From JAVJSD01 sp040219575 (lineage in GTDB: Bacteria; Planctomycetota; Planctomycetia; Pirellulales; Pirellulaceae): a stretch of 64,000 bases of DNA. Below the pieces are notes generated by a model. That model was not told where the DNA came from and ran no database searches. It worked only from the letters and a program-made list of their open reading frames with translations. The DNA lies in NCBI GenBank assembly GCA_040219575.1, contig JAVJSD010000110.1:1-64000 (forward strand). The letters are read 5' to 3'. The position numbers were made by a program, and so were the translations under genes. Shown piece by piece: positions 17,858 to 26,474 of this stretch; the first letter of the stretch is position 1; each line of letters begins with the position of its first letter.

Positions 17858-18879
17858 TGGTCGTGTCCTCCGTTCTCTACAATCGCGTAAACGTCCTGCG
17901 CAATGCCAGCAGGTGCCTTGCACTTGCCCGGAAAGCGTTCTTCGAAAGTTGAAACATGCTCTCCGGGAACGACGAGATCGTCGAGTTGAAACCGCACGTC
18001 TACTGGGAGAAGGGTGCCGCCGTGAGTGAAATTGATCACGACATCCGTTTGCTTGAACGACAATAGTATTGGACAGTAGAATCTCGCATACCGCCGCTCC
18101 TCATCAAGTTTACTTATGCGATGCAGAATGAAAGTGAGTAACGTGGCGAGTGCGTTTGTCTTCTCAGGCTGGCTGCCTTGGAAGTCATCAAGCAGTATTT
18201 CGAATGTGAGGCGTATTCGTTCGTTCGCACGATCTGCAGACACATGCGTGCATGCCGCGTACTGGTGAAACATAGCAGCATCAGGGTCATAGCCGATGTG
18301 TGTTCGATAAAAATCGGTTGTCCGTTGTGGCCCCTCTGCCAGTTCGTCCGCAAAACGCAAGACGGCAGCGATGTGCCGAAGTTGGACCTGTCGGCCTTCG
18401 AGGTGGTCAGCGGGATCAACGGCAATCAAGGTATTTCGGCTTCCCTCGTTATTCGTTCCCGTGTGAGCTTGCGCAGCCTTAATAACCAACGTCCTCTCCC
18501 GACGTACCTCTGCAGCTGCGCCTCTCGCCCAATCAAATACCTTGCCGATATTCACATGATGGTTCTCACGTCCGAACAGGTTACCGACATCATGAAAAAC
18601 GATCACGAGCGCGAGAACGTACAGGTCGGTGGCTGAAAGTCCGTGTTCTTCATGATTGCCGGATATGAGACTGTATGCGTTTTCCATCACGTTCGCGAGA
18701 TGATCTGGGCCATGATCGGAAAGGTTGGGTTCAACGCCCTGTATTTGGCGAATGTCATTTAGCACCTTATCACGAGCTGCAACATAGCGAGAGTACATAG
18801 ACGTGGCCCTATCGGCACCAAATTCGGCCACCAATCGTTCATTTAGATGCCGTTCGAAATTAGTCTCGTTCCAACTCAT
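17854..18879 (-). CDS. HD-domain metal-dependent phosphohydrolase, 341 aa
   Basis: The HD pattern is clear: SDHGPDHLANV (His56 or His60), VFHDVGNLFGRENHH with the His96-Asp97 doublet, and LRFADELAEG with the distal Asp178. These ligands bind two metals in nucleases and (cyclic) nucleotide phosphohydrolases. The GN-x-FGR-x-NH extension after the doublet is seen in HD proteins of conflict systems. The second half is mixed alpha/beta and unnamed. The ATG at 18879 overlaps the TGA of the C5 methyltransferase (ATGA), so it is translationally coupled. The substrate, nucleic acid or a nucleotide signal, cannot be told from sequence. Confidence 0.85.
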   Translation of the reverse strand: MSWNETNFERHLNERLVAEFGADRATSMYSRYVAARDKVLNDIRQIQGVEPNLSDHGPDHLANVMENAYSLISGNHEEHGLSATDLYVLALVIVFHDVGNLFGRENHHVNIGKVFDWARGAAAEVRRERTLVIKAAQAHTGTNNEGSRNTLIAVDPADHLEGRQVQLRHIAAVLRFADELAEGPQRTTDFYRTHIGYDPDAAMFHQYAACTHVSADRANERIRLTFEILLDDFQGSQPEKTNALATLLTFILHRISKLDEERRYARFYCPILLSFKQTDVVINFTHGGTLLPVDVRFQLDDLVVPGEHVSTFEERFPGKCKAPAGIAQDVYAIVENGGHDQ

Positions 18880-19952
18880 TTGGCACCGTTGTGCTTTCGC
18901 GCAGCCCGGACTATTGCTAGAAACACGCATTTTGCGAGCAGCGGCGGAACGGCATTTCCGACTTGCTGCTGCTGAAAACCAATTGACCCGCAGAAAGTGT
19001 ACGAATCGGGGAATGATTGAATTCTGGCTGCCTCTCGCACGGACAATCCGCGATCCTGAGTCGGGTGAATTAGCATGTTTTTTCTAAAGTTTCCGATGAC
19101 GATGGACGTTTCGTCAAGTCTCAGGCGGTGGTAGATGCCAGTGTGACATCGAGATCTGTCCGTGTAGTTCTTCATCAATCGTTTGGGGATATCTTCCCAA
19201 TTGCCTCCTTGCGGAACGTACTGATATCGCTTCAATACAAAGTCGGCATTACGAGTGACAAGATGATTGCAGCAACCTTCAAGACGTCCTCGCAATCTTT
19301 TTCCATAGTCCGAAGGCCGAGCACGACCGTACTTGCTCCAGCACTGGCCATGTCCGTTCTCAAGGCGAGGCAAATCGCGGATGGCGTCATCCACGGTGAA
19401 TTGCTCGCCAATCGGCGAAGGAAAAGTGAAGGTGCTACCGTCACGTGAGCCAACTAGAAAGAATCGCGTTCGATCCTGTGGTACACCGTAGTCGGATGCG
19501 TTTAGCCGACCCGAATGAATCGTGTATCCCAAGGCATCCAGTTGGTCGCTGATCTCCTGTACAAACACCCCTTCGGCAGTATCTACGATCCCTTGAACAT
19601 TCTCGAAGACGACCCACGCGGGACGGACCAGCTTCACGACGCGAAGGAATTCAGTAAAAAGCCAATTCGCAACATTGGTTGTGCTGCGCGTTCTCGCGTT
19701 CGACCAGGAAAATCCCTGGCAGGGTGGACCGCCAAACACGATAAGATCGTCGCCTCGATCAATCCAGGGGCGAAGAACTCTCTTTGTTACCGTGCGTATG
19801 TCAGCGATATGCAGTGTCGTGGATGGATGATTACGGGCGTAAGTCCTGGCCGCGTGTTTATCCAATTCGACTGCGAACTCGACAGGGATTCCGGCCATTG
19901 ACGCCCCAAGGCTCATCCCTCCAGCACCGGCAAAAAGGTCGATGCCGATCAT
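18876..19952 (-). CDS. C5-cytosine DNA methyltransferase, 358 aa
   Basis: A complete Dcm-type enzyme: motif I IDLFAGAGGMSLG at residues 4-16, the catalytic loop GGPPCQGFSWSN with Cys78, motif VI VVFENVQGI, motif VIII QDRTRFFLVG, and motif X QQQVGNAVPPLLA near the C-terminus. The variable target-recognition region lies between about 215 and 290. The frame is open to 20207, but the ATG at 19952 directly begins motif I and has GGGG just upstream. It has no restriction endonuclease partner; the following genes are HD, AAA and an unknown protein, all coupled. It probably marks self DNA for that system. Confidence 0.95.
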   Translation of the reverse strand: MIGIDLFAGAGGMSLGASMAGIPVEFAVELDKHAARTYARNHPSTTLHIADIRTVTKRVLRPWIDRGDDLIVFGGPPCQGFSWSNARTRSTTNVANWLFTEFLRVVKLVRPAWVVFENVQGIVDTAEGVFVQEISDQLDALGYTIHSGRLNASDYGVPQDRTRFFLVGSRDGSTFTFPSPIGEQFTVDDAIRDLPRLENGHGQCWSKYGRARPSDYGKRLRGRLEGCCNHLVTRNADFVLKRYQYVPQGGNWEDIPKRLMKNYTDRSRCHTGIYHRLRLDETSIVIGNFRKNMLIHPTQDRGLSVREAARIQSFPDSYTFCGSIGFQQQQVGNAVPPLLAKCVFLAIVRAARKHNGAK

Positions 19953-19993
19953 GGGCCCCACAGTTTGGTGATTCTTTGGGCATGGGAAATCTA

Positions 19994-20734
19994 TTATCGT
20001 AGCGGATTTCCTTGAAAAAGAAAGTTGCCAGCAAAGTCCGCGTGGCTTACGTCGGCCACCCATGGCGTCCGGTGGTTGGCCCGATACCATTCGGGCGTCC
20101 GGCCATTTTCGCCTTGCTCGTAACCAATGTTCTGGATGCGACTTAGAGTCGGAAAGACCTCGCGGCGGGTGCGGCGGTACTGGGAGCGGAACTGGCAGGT
20201 GAAGCACTTACGATTGCGGAAGCACCAGTTGACGATCAGCCAGGTTAAGCGAGATCGGTCAACCGCCCAGCCCCAGGGCGACCAGATGGGGCGGGTCTGG
20301 CAATCGTGGGAACGGTGCCGAGGCGGCTCGGACCTCGGCTTGTTGTAGCCGGAGGCCAGCAGAATCTGGCAGCCGTCCGGTGATTTGATGTCTGGGATCA
20401 GCAACTCGCGGACGGCCCAGTCGAAATAATGCAAGGCGTCGGGGCTTGGAACGGTGTCGTCCTCAAGGTGTAGCGTCACGTCGGCGCGAAGCTTGAAGGC
20501 ACGAAACACGGCTTCATGGGTGTTTCTATTCAGCCCGAGCCGTTTCTCGTTGACGACCAGGCGCATCTCGCAGGAATCCCACTCGCGGAATGCGGCGATC
20601 ACCTCTTCGTTGCCCGGCTCGACATTCGGCAGTAGCAGCCAGTCGGCGATCCCATCGCATTTCGCCAACGCGGCCAGCACCTCGCGGGTGTAAGCCGGGC
20701 GACGGTAAGAAGTCATGGTGATCACGCGGAGCAT
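19994..20734 (-). CDS. GT-A type glycosyltransferase, 246 aa
   Basis: The N-terminus LRVITMTSYRRPAYTREVLA is the first strand and helix of a family-2-like glycosyltransferase, and VTLHLEDDTVPSPDALHYF (near residues 87-105) holds the metal-binding acidic cluster. A Cys/Arg-rich middle precedes an acidic/aromatic C-terminus. It is the last gene of the sugar-transfer block downstream of the Ser-rich tail gene, four bases after the methyltransferase-like gene, and precedes the C5 methyltransferase by 41 bases. Sugar donor and acceptor unknown. Confidence 0.8.
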   Translation of the reverse strand: MLRVITMTSYRRPAYTREVLAALAKCDGIADWLLLPNVEPGNEEVIAAFREWDSCEMRLVVNEKRLGLNRNTHEAVFRAFKLRADVTLHLEDDTVPSPDALHYFDWAVRELLIPDIKSPDGCQILLASGYNKPRSEPPRHRSHDCQTRPIWSPWGWAVDRSRLTWLIVNWCFRNRKCFTCQFRSQYRRTRREVFPTLSRIQNIGYEQGENGRTPEWYRANHRTPWVADVSHADFAGNFLFQGNPLR

Positions 20735-20738
20735 TTCT

Positions 20739-21236
20739 TTACCTCACAAGGAGCGTTTGCCGGTCGCTGGCGACAACCTGGAATCCATCTTCCAACGCCG
20801 CCGGCACGACGAACTCGGCTTTACCGAGGCGCGGCAGGTCGGTGTCGTCGATCAAAACGACGCCGCGTTTGTTCATTGGCGCGGCTTGGTACGCATCGAA
20901 GTGCCAGCGGCGGCCGTCTTCGCGCTCGGGGTGTGGGCCATCCAGATACAGGAGATCGATGCGGATCGGGAACGCCTGCAGGAAGCTGAGGGCCTCCGAC
21001 AGCACGCAGAACACGTTGGGGCGATCGGCCGTCAGTTCTCGCGTAAGCTTCACAGCCGCTGGATCGGTATCTACCGACCAGACGGTTGCATCGAAAGGCC
21101 AACGCAACGTGCTGTGGCCATCAGTGTCTCGCCAACTACGGTTGCGAATGCCGCCCACCTCAACGATGACGCGCCCGTTGCGCTCGCGAAATGCGGCAAG
21201 GGCTTCATCAAACAGGAACCGGTTCGGTCGTGTCAT
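20739..21236 (-). CDS. class I SAM methyltransferase-like protein, 165 aa
   Basis: VIVEVGGIRNRSW and TVWSVDTDPAAVKLTRE form a SAM-binding Rossmann start; DLLYLDGPHPEREDG and GVVLIDDTDLPRLG match the later strands of Methyltransferase_24-like enzymes acting on small molecules or sugars. The frame is open to 21311, but the ATG at 21236 overlaps the sulfotransferase stop as ATGA and begins the conserved part. It is short for the fold and may be minimal. In this operon it would methylate a glycan. Confidence 0.75.
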   Translation of the reverse strand: MTRPNRFLFDEALAAFRERNGRVIVEVGGIRNRSWRDTDGHSTLRWPFDATVWSVDTDPAAVKLTRELTADRPNVFCVLSEALSFLQAFPIRIDLLYLDGPHPEREDGRRWHFDAYQAAPMNKRGVVLIDDTDLPRLGKAEFVVPAALEDGFQVVASDRQTLLVR

Positions 21237-21778
21237 GTCGTGCTCCGATTCAAATGCGGAAACGGCGAACTCAGCACTGGACGCTCGACAAACAGGCTTA
21301 GCGTCTGCCACAGGTCCGCTTCGGGTGTGGCGGCGATGTCGATCACGAGCAAATCATCTCGCCTCTCGAAATACCGCATAACTGCCTCGTGGTGTTCATC
21401 CCACGCCGCCGAGAACAGGTCGCGGTGAAACCGTGTGGTGCCCCAGTAGAACAGCCGGCGATTGAACCACTCGTCGCCGTTGGGCGGGTTCCAGCGTGCC
21501 ATCCATCGCTCCACCGATTCGAGCCACGCGGTCTTCTCGCGCGTGGTCAGAATGAAACGGCTGCCGGGATAGAGGCGATCTGCCGCACGCCACCAGCGGA
21601 CGAAGGGCCCTTCGATCAAGGCGTCGAGATCGGCGGGCAGTGCCAGACCGGATTCGTGCCAGCGGTCCATGACGTGCGCTCCACGGTCGTCCCAATGCAC
21701 CGCGTTGAGCCCGATCAGCCGCAGCGCGTCGGTCAGGCTGCGCGTTCCGGTGCGTCCCAGTCCAATGCCGAAGATCAT
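21233..21778 (-). CDS. sulfotransferase-like protein, 181 aa
   Basis: MIFGIGLGRTGTRSLTDALR is the 5'-phosphosulfate-binding loop of PAPS-dependent sulfotransferases (GxGRTGT...), and RFILTTREKTAWLESVERW supplies the 3'-phosphate-binding Arg/Ser segment. Length is on the short side for the family. The frame runs to 22087, but the ATG at 21778 overlaps the upstream glycosyltransferase stop as ATGA. The product would transfer sulfate from PAPS to a sugar or protein. Sulfated glycans are common in marine planctomycetes; a phage-borne copy suggests decoration of a virion or cell-surface glycan. Confidence 0.85.
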   Translation of the reverse strand: MIFGIGLGRTGTRSLTDALRLIGLNAVHWDDRGAHVMDRWHESGLALPADLDALIEGPFVRWWRAADRLYPGSRFILTTREKTAWLESVERWMARWNPPNGDEWFNRRLFYWGTTRFHRDLFSAAWDEHHEAVMRYFERRDDLLVIDIAATPEADLWQTLSLFVERPVLSSPFPHLNRSTT

Positions 21779-22488
21779 GCCTGAGCCTCCTTGAGTTCCG
21801 CGTTTGCCATGCCGAACCAATCGATGTCCCAGCGAGGTTCGACCTTGGCGATTCGCTCCGCAGCGGTTTTCCCGAGTCGCTCGTAGCCGTCCGTCCCCAT
21901 CGCCGAGATGTGCGTGGAGTGCGAAGTGAACCAGCGATAGATGTAGCTTGGCCGCGGGTCGTGTTGGAGCGGGTCGGCGCGGCGCAGCTTGGCGGCCTTG
22001 AGTCGCCGCAACAGCCCCTGGTCCTGGCCGCTCTGAATGAAGGGATAGCCGCCGACCCGTTCGAAGGCCTCGCGGCGGAACGCCCACGCGCCATGGAACA
22101 GATACTGGTTCGATTTGCGTTGAAGTCGATTCCGCTTGTCGTTGTAGATGACCGTGGGGATCGTGTAATCGGCGTCGGCCAGGGCGGCGGCCGCAGCAGT
22201 CATGTGCCAGGGAAGATAAACGTCGTCGTCGTCCCAGACGCAGTAGGCGTCGATTTCAGGCGAGACGAGGCCCGCGCTGGCGTTGCGTTTCTCGCCCAAC
22301 GTGCGGAACCGAAACGGAAGCGACACGATCCGCCACCCTTCGCCCTCCTGGTTGTCGTACTGGCCGGCGTCGTCAAGCACGACCAGCTCGCGCAAGTCAG
22401 CCGGATAGTCCTGGCGACGGAAGCACTCGATGGCGGTCGCCAGTTCGTTCGGACGCTTATACGTGCAACAAATCGCGGCCATCTTCAT
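21775..22488 (-). CDS. family 2 glycosyltransferase, 237 aa
   Basis: KMAAICCTYKRPNELATAIE starts the GT-A fold; LVVLDDAG and AYCVWDDDDVYLPWH (near residues 82-96) are the nucleotide-sugar and metal-binding DxD elements. GAWAFRREAFERVGGYPF is the usual acceptor-site helix of GT2 enzymes. It overlaps the preceding glycosyltransferase gene by 32 bases and the next by four, so the block is translated as one unit. Confidence 0.88.
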   Translation of the reverse strand: MKMAAICCTYKRPNELATAIECFRRQDYPADLRELVVLDDAGQYDNQEGEGWRIVSLPFRFRTLGEKRNASAGLVSPEIDAYCVWDDDDVYLPWHMTAAAAALADADYTIPTVIYNDKRNRLQRKSNQYLFHGAWAFRREAFERVGGYPFIQSGQDQGLLRRLKAAKLRRADPLQHDPRPSYIYRWFTSHSTHISAMGTDGYERLGKTAAERIAKVEPRWDIDWFGMANAELKEAQA

Positions 22489-23164
22489 GCCGTTCTCCTT
22501 TCAGCCAGGCTTCGCAAGCGCGAAGCAAACGGGTGCGATGTGCGACATGGCCCTTCCAGTTGCGACCGTGAATCGAGTGTGGCGCTGGCAGCTCATTCAC
22601 CGAAACACGATGAACGCGATTGAGTCGGCCCGACTCGCTCATGGCGACATAACTGAAGATGATGTCCTCGCCGTTGCCAGCCGGTTTGCCTTCTTGCTGC
22701 ACGTCGGCGAACGCCGGTGCGACTTGAAAGAACCGCGAGGCGTAGCGGCGATGAGCGACCAGCACGCGGGTGAGCACGACGGGGGACTCGGTATCTCCGC
22801 CGATGTTGCGGGCATACGATCCATCGGGTTTTGGAGCGCGGCCAAAGACGCCGTGGATGATGTCGGGATCGCTTTGCCAGGCATCTACCAGCGCCCGTAG
22901 CGATTCGCTTGGCAGTTCAAGATCGTCGTCTTGGATCAACACGCAGTCGTTGCGTGCCAGGCACGCGGCGGCAAAGCGCGTGTAAAGTCCCAGGTCCTGG
23001 GCCGCGTTGATCACGCTGGCCCACTGGTGGCGAAACGTCGCGGCCGGGTTGTTATTCCAGACGATGGCCTCGGTCACGATGCCGCTGGCTTGCCAGCCTG
23101 ACAGAATGCGAGCCACGTTCGTCGGTCGCTTCCAATTCAAAATGACGCCGGTGACGTTATTCAT
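22457..23164 (-). CDS. glycosyltransferase, EXTL2/GT64-like, 235 aa
   Basis: VTGVILNWKRPTNVARILSG, then EAIVWNNNP and CVLIQDDDLELPSESLRALV show a GT-A fold with the DDD metal site near residues 75-80. IIHGVFGR and VLVAHRRYASRF resemble the exostosin-like (GT64) layout. Phage and bacterial members transfer sugars to surface polymers or proteins. It begins at the end of the GT1-like gene (ATGA-type overlap at 23161-23164) and overlaps the next gene by 32 bases. Confidence 0.82.
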   Translation of the reverse strand: MNNVTGVILNWKRPTNVARILSGWQASGIVTEAIVWNNNPAATFRHQWASVINAAQDLGLYTRFAAACLARNDCVLIQDDDLELPSESLRALVDAWQSDPDIIHGVFGRAPKPDGSYARNIGGDTESPVVLTRVLVAHRRYASRFFQVAPAFADVQQEGKPAGNGEDIIFSYVAMSESGRLNRVHRVSVNELPAPHSIHGRNWKGHVAHRTRLLRACEAWLKGERHEDGRDLLHV

Positions 23165-24228
23165 GCAGCGGCCCTCCTTTCGCCGGCTACGGATTCAAAG
23201 AGACGTTTCCAACCGGCCCACAGCACATCCGGGCTAGCCAGTTCGTTGACGAGCCGTTCGCGGGCGGCGTTGATGATTCGCGTTCGCAGCTCTTCGTCGT
23301 AGGCAAGCACTGCAGCGTAGTGGGCCAATTCCTCGTCGCAGCCGCCGAGAAATCCGGTGACGCCGTGATCGATCATTTCCCGCCAGCCCCAATCGTTTTG
23401 AGCGACGACGGCCACGCCGGCGGCCATCGCCTCCAGTCCGACGCGTGGCCAGTTTTCACGAGCGCCGCCATTGACCGGCAGCGTGCAGTGCAGTTGGCGG
23501 AAGAAGTCGTGCGCCGGAAGCGCCATTGGGTTCAGGCAATCGGCCCACGCCGGGGGCGAGCCGAGTTTCTGATGCGTTCTTTCGTCCATCCCCAGCATCA
23601 GCGCCCGCTTATTGCGGTACTGGATGCGGTTGTAGATGGGCCAGGTGTTGCTGGACCATTTGTCGAGGTCAGGCCGCGCCGCCCGTCCCACGACGAACGC
23701 TTCACCTTCGGCATGTGGACGCGGGTTGAAGTCCCACCCCTCGAAGTCGAACGCGCCGCGAACCAGATGGCCGAGTTCTGGGTTATAGTCGAGCTTCGTC
23801 AGTTCCGGCTCGAGCATCGAGCGCTGAAACTCGGACTGGAACACGAAGGCGTCGAACGGACCCGATTCGCGGTAGAACTTGCGCTCGGCGTCAAACAACC
23901 AGGTCATGCAATTGACCCATACCAGCCGGCAGCCCATTTCGCGTAGTTGCTTGGCGTTGGCAAGGAACGCTGCGTTGCAGAAGCTGACGACCGTCGAGCC
24001 AGCGAGGCCCGGCACTTCGTCAAGCGTTTCCGCCGTCGTGGGATGCGTGATACAGCCTAGCGCATCGACGCGGGATCGCCATTTGGCGTCGGTTCCCCAA
24101 GTGGGGATCAAGTGAACTTCGGCGTCGAACCTGCGCCAGAGCTTGACAGTGTGCCACGCCTCGGTGCATGCGCCGCCGAGGTCGCCCGGATAGCCCATCA
24201 GGAATATTTTCATCGTTGGTTGCTCCAT
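23161..24228 (-). CDS. GT-B type glycosyltransferase, 355 aa
   Basis: A glycosyltransferase of the GT4/GT1 style: KIFLMGYPGDLGGACTEAWH is the N-terminal acceptor domain with the Gly-rich loop, and ENWPRVGLEAMAAGVAVVAQ with NDWGWREMIDHGVTGFL is the donor-binding E-x7-E region. The ATG at 24228 shares a base with the TAA of the Ser-rich gene (TAATG), so the sugar-transfer operon is coupled to that structural gene. An inner ATG at 24213 is possible. Confidence 0.85.
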   Translation of the reverse strand: MEQPTMKIFLMGYPGDLGGACTEAWHTVKLWRRFDAEVHLIPTWGTDAKWRSRVDALGCITHPTTAETLDEVPGLAGSTVVSFCNAAFLANAKQLREMGCRLVWVNCMTWLFDAERKFYRESGPFDAFVFQSEFQRSMLEPELTKLDYNPELGHLVRGAFDFEGWDFNPRPHAEGEAFVVGRAARPDLDKWSSNTWPIYNRIQYRNKRALMLGMDERTHQKLGSPPAWADCLNPMALPAHDFFRQLHCTLPVNGGARENWPRVGLEAMAAGVAVVAQNDWGWREMIDHGVTGFLGGCDEELAHYAAVLAYDEELRTRIINAARERLVNELASPDVLWAGWKRLFESVAGERRAAA

Positions 24229-26471
24229 TACGGATTTGATTCAGAGGAACTTGGCAGTTCCGGCGTTGGTGGCGATTCGCTTGCGCTGGGTGTGCTCGAT
24301 GACGGCGATTCGGGTTCGGCGCTACTGCTCGACGATTCACTAGAACTTGAGGGCGTCGGAGTCCACGGCGGGACCGTGGAACTGCTGGGTATCGGCGAAC
24401 CGCTGCCCGACGGCGTCGCGATGGAACTGCTGGCGCTGGGAGTTGGCGCGCTGCTGCTGGATACGCTCGACGAACTGCTTTCGCTCGACGAGGACGAACT
24501 CGACGAAGAAGAAACGGTTGGAGATGAACTCGGCGTTGGTTCGCTGCTCGGAGGTTCGACGCTGGACGACGGCACGCTGTCGCTGCTTGAGGGCAATTGA
24601 GAACTCGACGAGGACGAACTGCTCGACGAATCGGCGGCCGAACTCGATGGGGCGGAACTCGACGGCGAACTGCTGCTCGAAGATGGTTGACTGCTCGACG
24701 ACGAACTCGGCGAAGACGAGCTGCTGGAACTTTCGGACGAAGAGCTACTGCTGGAGCTACTCGATGAAGGCTGGCTCGAAGACGGTTCGCTGCTACTACT
24801 CGACGACGGCGCGCTGCTGGAAGATGAACTGGATGAAGGGCCGCTCGACGAACTCGACGGTGAGCTTGAGGAACTGCTGCTCGACGATGAGGAACTGCTG
24901 CTGGAACTACTCGAAGAGGGTTCGCTGGACGACGAACTCGAACTACTGCTGCTCGACGATGGTTCGCTACTTGAGGACGAACTGGACGACGAGCTGCTCG
25001 ACGAACTGGATGAAGACGAACTCGACGAACTGCTCGATGAAGGCTCGCTGGATGACGAACTCGAACTGCTACTACTCGGCGACGAACTGCTGCTGCTCGA
25101 TGAACTCGAACTGGACGACGAGCTGGAAGTACTCGGATTGCTGCTGGACGGATTAGACGAACTGGAAGGGCACGGACATTTCGGTACGCAGATCTTCTTG
25201 CCGCAGATCGTAATCTCCCAGCAATCGCCGGCGTCCTGCACGTCGAACTGCGCACATGGGTCTGGTCCTGACGTGCTGGGGCTCGAAGACGAACTCGTCT
25301 CGCAGCAGATCGGCACTTGGCAATCGTCGCCATCCTCAATTGAAACCAACTGACCACACAAGAACGTCAGCTTTTGCGTGGGGAATCGGACGGTGTCGCC
25401 GTCCCGCGTTGGGCATGGGATGAGCGTTTCGACGGTCGTGGTCAGACCGTGACCGGGCGGGCATGATGGTTCGCTGGATGATCCCGACGAACTGCTCTCG
25501 CTGGAACTGCTGGAGGACGAACTCGAAGACGACGAGCTTGATGAACTGGAGCTGGAGGACGACGAGCTGCTCGACGAGCTCGACGAGGAGGAGCTGGACG
25601 AACTCGGCGAGTCGCAGCAGCCTTCTCCCAGTTGCACGACTTCCCACTTGCGGCTGTCGGCCATCCACTTGGCCCAGCCAAACGTCCCGGCCGGCACGCT
25701 GTCGGCTGAATCACAGCACTCTCCCGACGACTGCGGCTGGCAAACATCCGGGCACACGACGCCGATCGAATCGTAAATAGTAAACGGGCAGTCGGCCTCG
25801 CACCAACTGAGCTCGTCTGGCATCGGTGTCGGACAAGGTGGATTGGTTTTCGAACCATCGTAGATAACCCGAACTGCCGAAGCAGATCCACAACGGGCCA
25901 ACGACGTGATCAGCTTGAAACGCCGCATGTCGTCGGGGTAGTTCGACAAACGCACGACGGCCCATTGCCCGCCCGTTCCACCCTCGCGCCATAGAATCTT
26001 GGCCGAACCGGCTGGCCGGCTCACCAGCGCCGTCGGATCGCAATGCTTCACGTCGGCGAATTCGTGGCACGGATCTTCGACCTCGACGTAAGCAGGGCAA
26101 ACACCGGAAACCCACGCACGGCCAATCTTGCCTTCCCGCAACGGATCGAGCAGGATCGCAAATCGCGTGAAGTGGAGCGGATGCTTCGGTTTCACTCCTT
26201 CGAGCGCGACCTGATTCTTGAACTCGCGCAGGTGGTCGCCGGGCGAAATGATGGGCGAGTCGATTCCGAGCACATGAAACCGCAGGCGATCCGCTCCGCT
26301 ATTGTTGCGAACCTTGATGATGTCGCCCTGGCGGATCTGGTCCAGCGCCTCGGCAAGCTGGTCATGCTTCTTGCCTTTTTGTTCTCGAACGGTATCGAGA
26401 AACGAGTTCCAGACTTCCGCTGAGAGATCGAGCGGCTGGCCGGCCTGCGTCTTTTTGAAGCGATCGGCCAT
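24228..26471 (-). CDS. Ser-rich virion protein, probable tail/fibre component, 747 aa
   Basis: Residues 1-270 are a normal globular sequence (MADRFKKTQAGQPLDLSAEV; many Cys after 180, e.g. CDPTALV, CCDSADSVP). After about 285 there are long runs of Ser broken by Pro, Glu, Thr and Gly, interrupted by a Cys-rich patch (about 335-435) and ending TPELPSSSESNP. The gene sits between tail genes and the glycosyltransferase block, and is coupled to both (three-base gap upstream, TAATG downstream). The Ser tracts look like a flexible stalk and an ideal target for O-glycosylation by the adjacent enzymes. Attachment or fibre function is inferred from position. Confidence 0.75.
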   Translation of the reverse strand: MADRFKKTQAGQPLDLSAEVWNSFLDTVREQKGKKHDQLAEALDQIRQGDIIKVRNNSGADRLRFHVLGIDSPIISPGDHLREFKNQVALEGVKPKHPLHFTRFAILLDPLREGKIGRAWVSGVCPAYVEVEDPCHEFADVKHCDPTALVSRPAGSAKILWREGGTGGQWAVVRLSNYPDDMRRFKLITSLARCGSASAVRVIYDGSKTNPPCPTPMPDELSWCEADCPFTIYDSIGVVCPDVCQPQSSGECCDSADSVPAGTFGWAKWMADSRKWEVVQLGEGCCDSPSSSSSSSSSSSSSSSSSSSSSSSSSSSSSSSSSSSESSSSGSSSEPSCPPGHGLTTTVETLIPCPTRDGDTVRFPTQKLTFLCGQLVSIEDGDDCQVPICCETSSSSSPSTSGPDPCAQFDVQDAGDCWEITICGKKICVPKCPCPSSSSNPSSSNPSTSSSSSSSSSSSSSSSSPSSSSSSSSSSEPSSSSSSSSSSSSSSSSSSSSSSSSSEPSSSSSSSSSSSSEPSSSSSSSSSSSSSSSSSSSPSSSSSGPSSSSSSSSAPSSSSSSEPSSSQPSSSSSSSSSSSESSSSSSSPSSSSSSQPSSSSSSPSSSAPSSSAADSSSSSSSSSSQLPSSSDSVPSSSVEPPSSEPTPSSSPTVSSSSSSSSSSESSSSSVSSSSAPTPSASSSIATPSGSGSPIPSSSTVPPWTPTPSSSSESSSSSAEPESPSSSTPSASESPPTPELPSSSESNP
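24240..25620. repeat. degenerate GACGAACTG-type repeat encoding poly-Ser
   Basis: Hundreds of degenerate units such as CTCGACGAACTG on the + strand, with TCG, AGC, AGT and TCC serine codons mixed. The protein repeat is strict while the DNA is varied, which limits slippage and recombination. The stretch is interrupted near 25150-25480, where the Cys-rich patch is coded. Confidence 0.85.
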
Positions 26472-26474
26472 GCC

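Noticed and set aside
17855..17923. An earlier start for the AAA gene
   Set aside because: It would add a Cys/Arg-rich leader overlapping the HD gene by 70 bases; the ATGA overlap start is better.
24240..25620. Long Trp/Arg/Cys-rich frames opposite the Ser tracts
   Set aside because: They are complements of the degenerate Ser repeat and have impossible composition for a protein.
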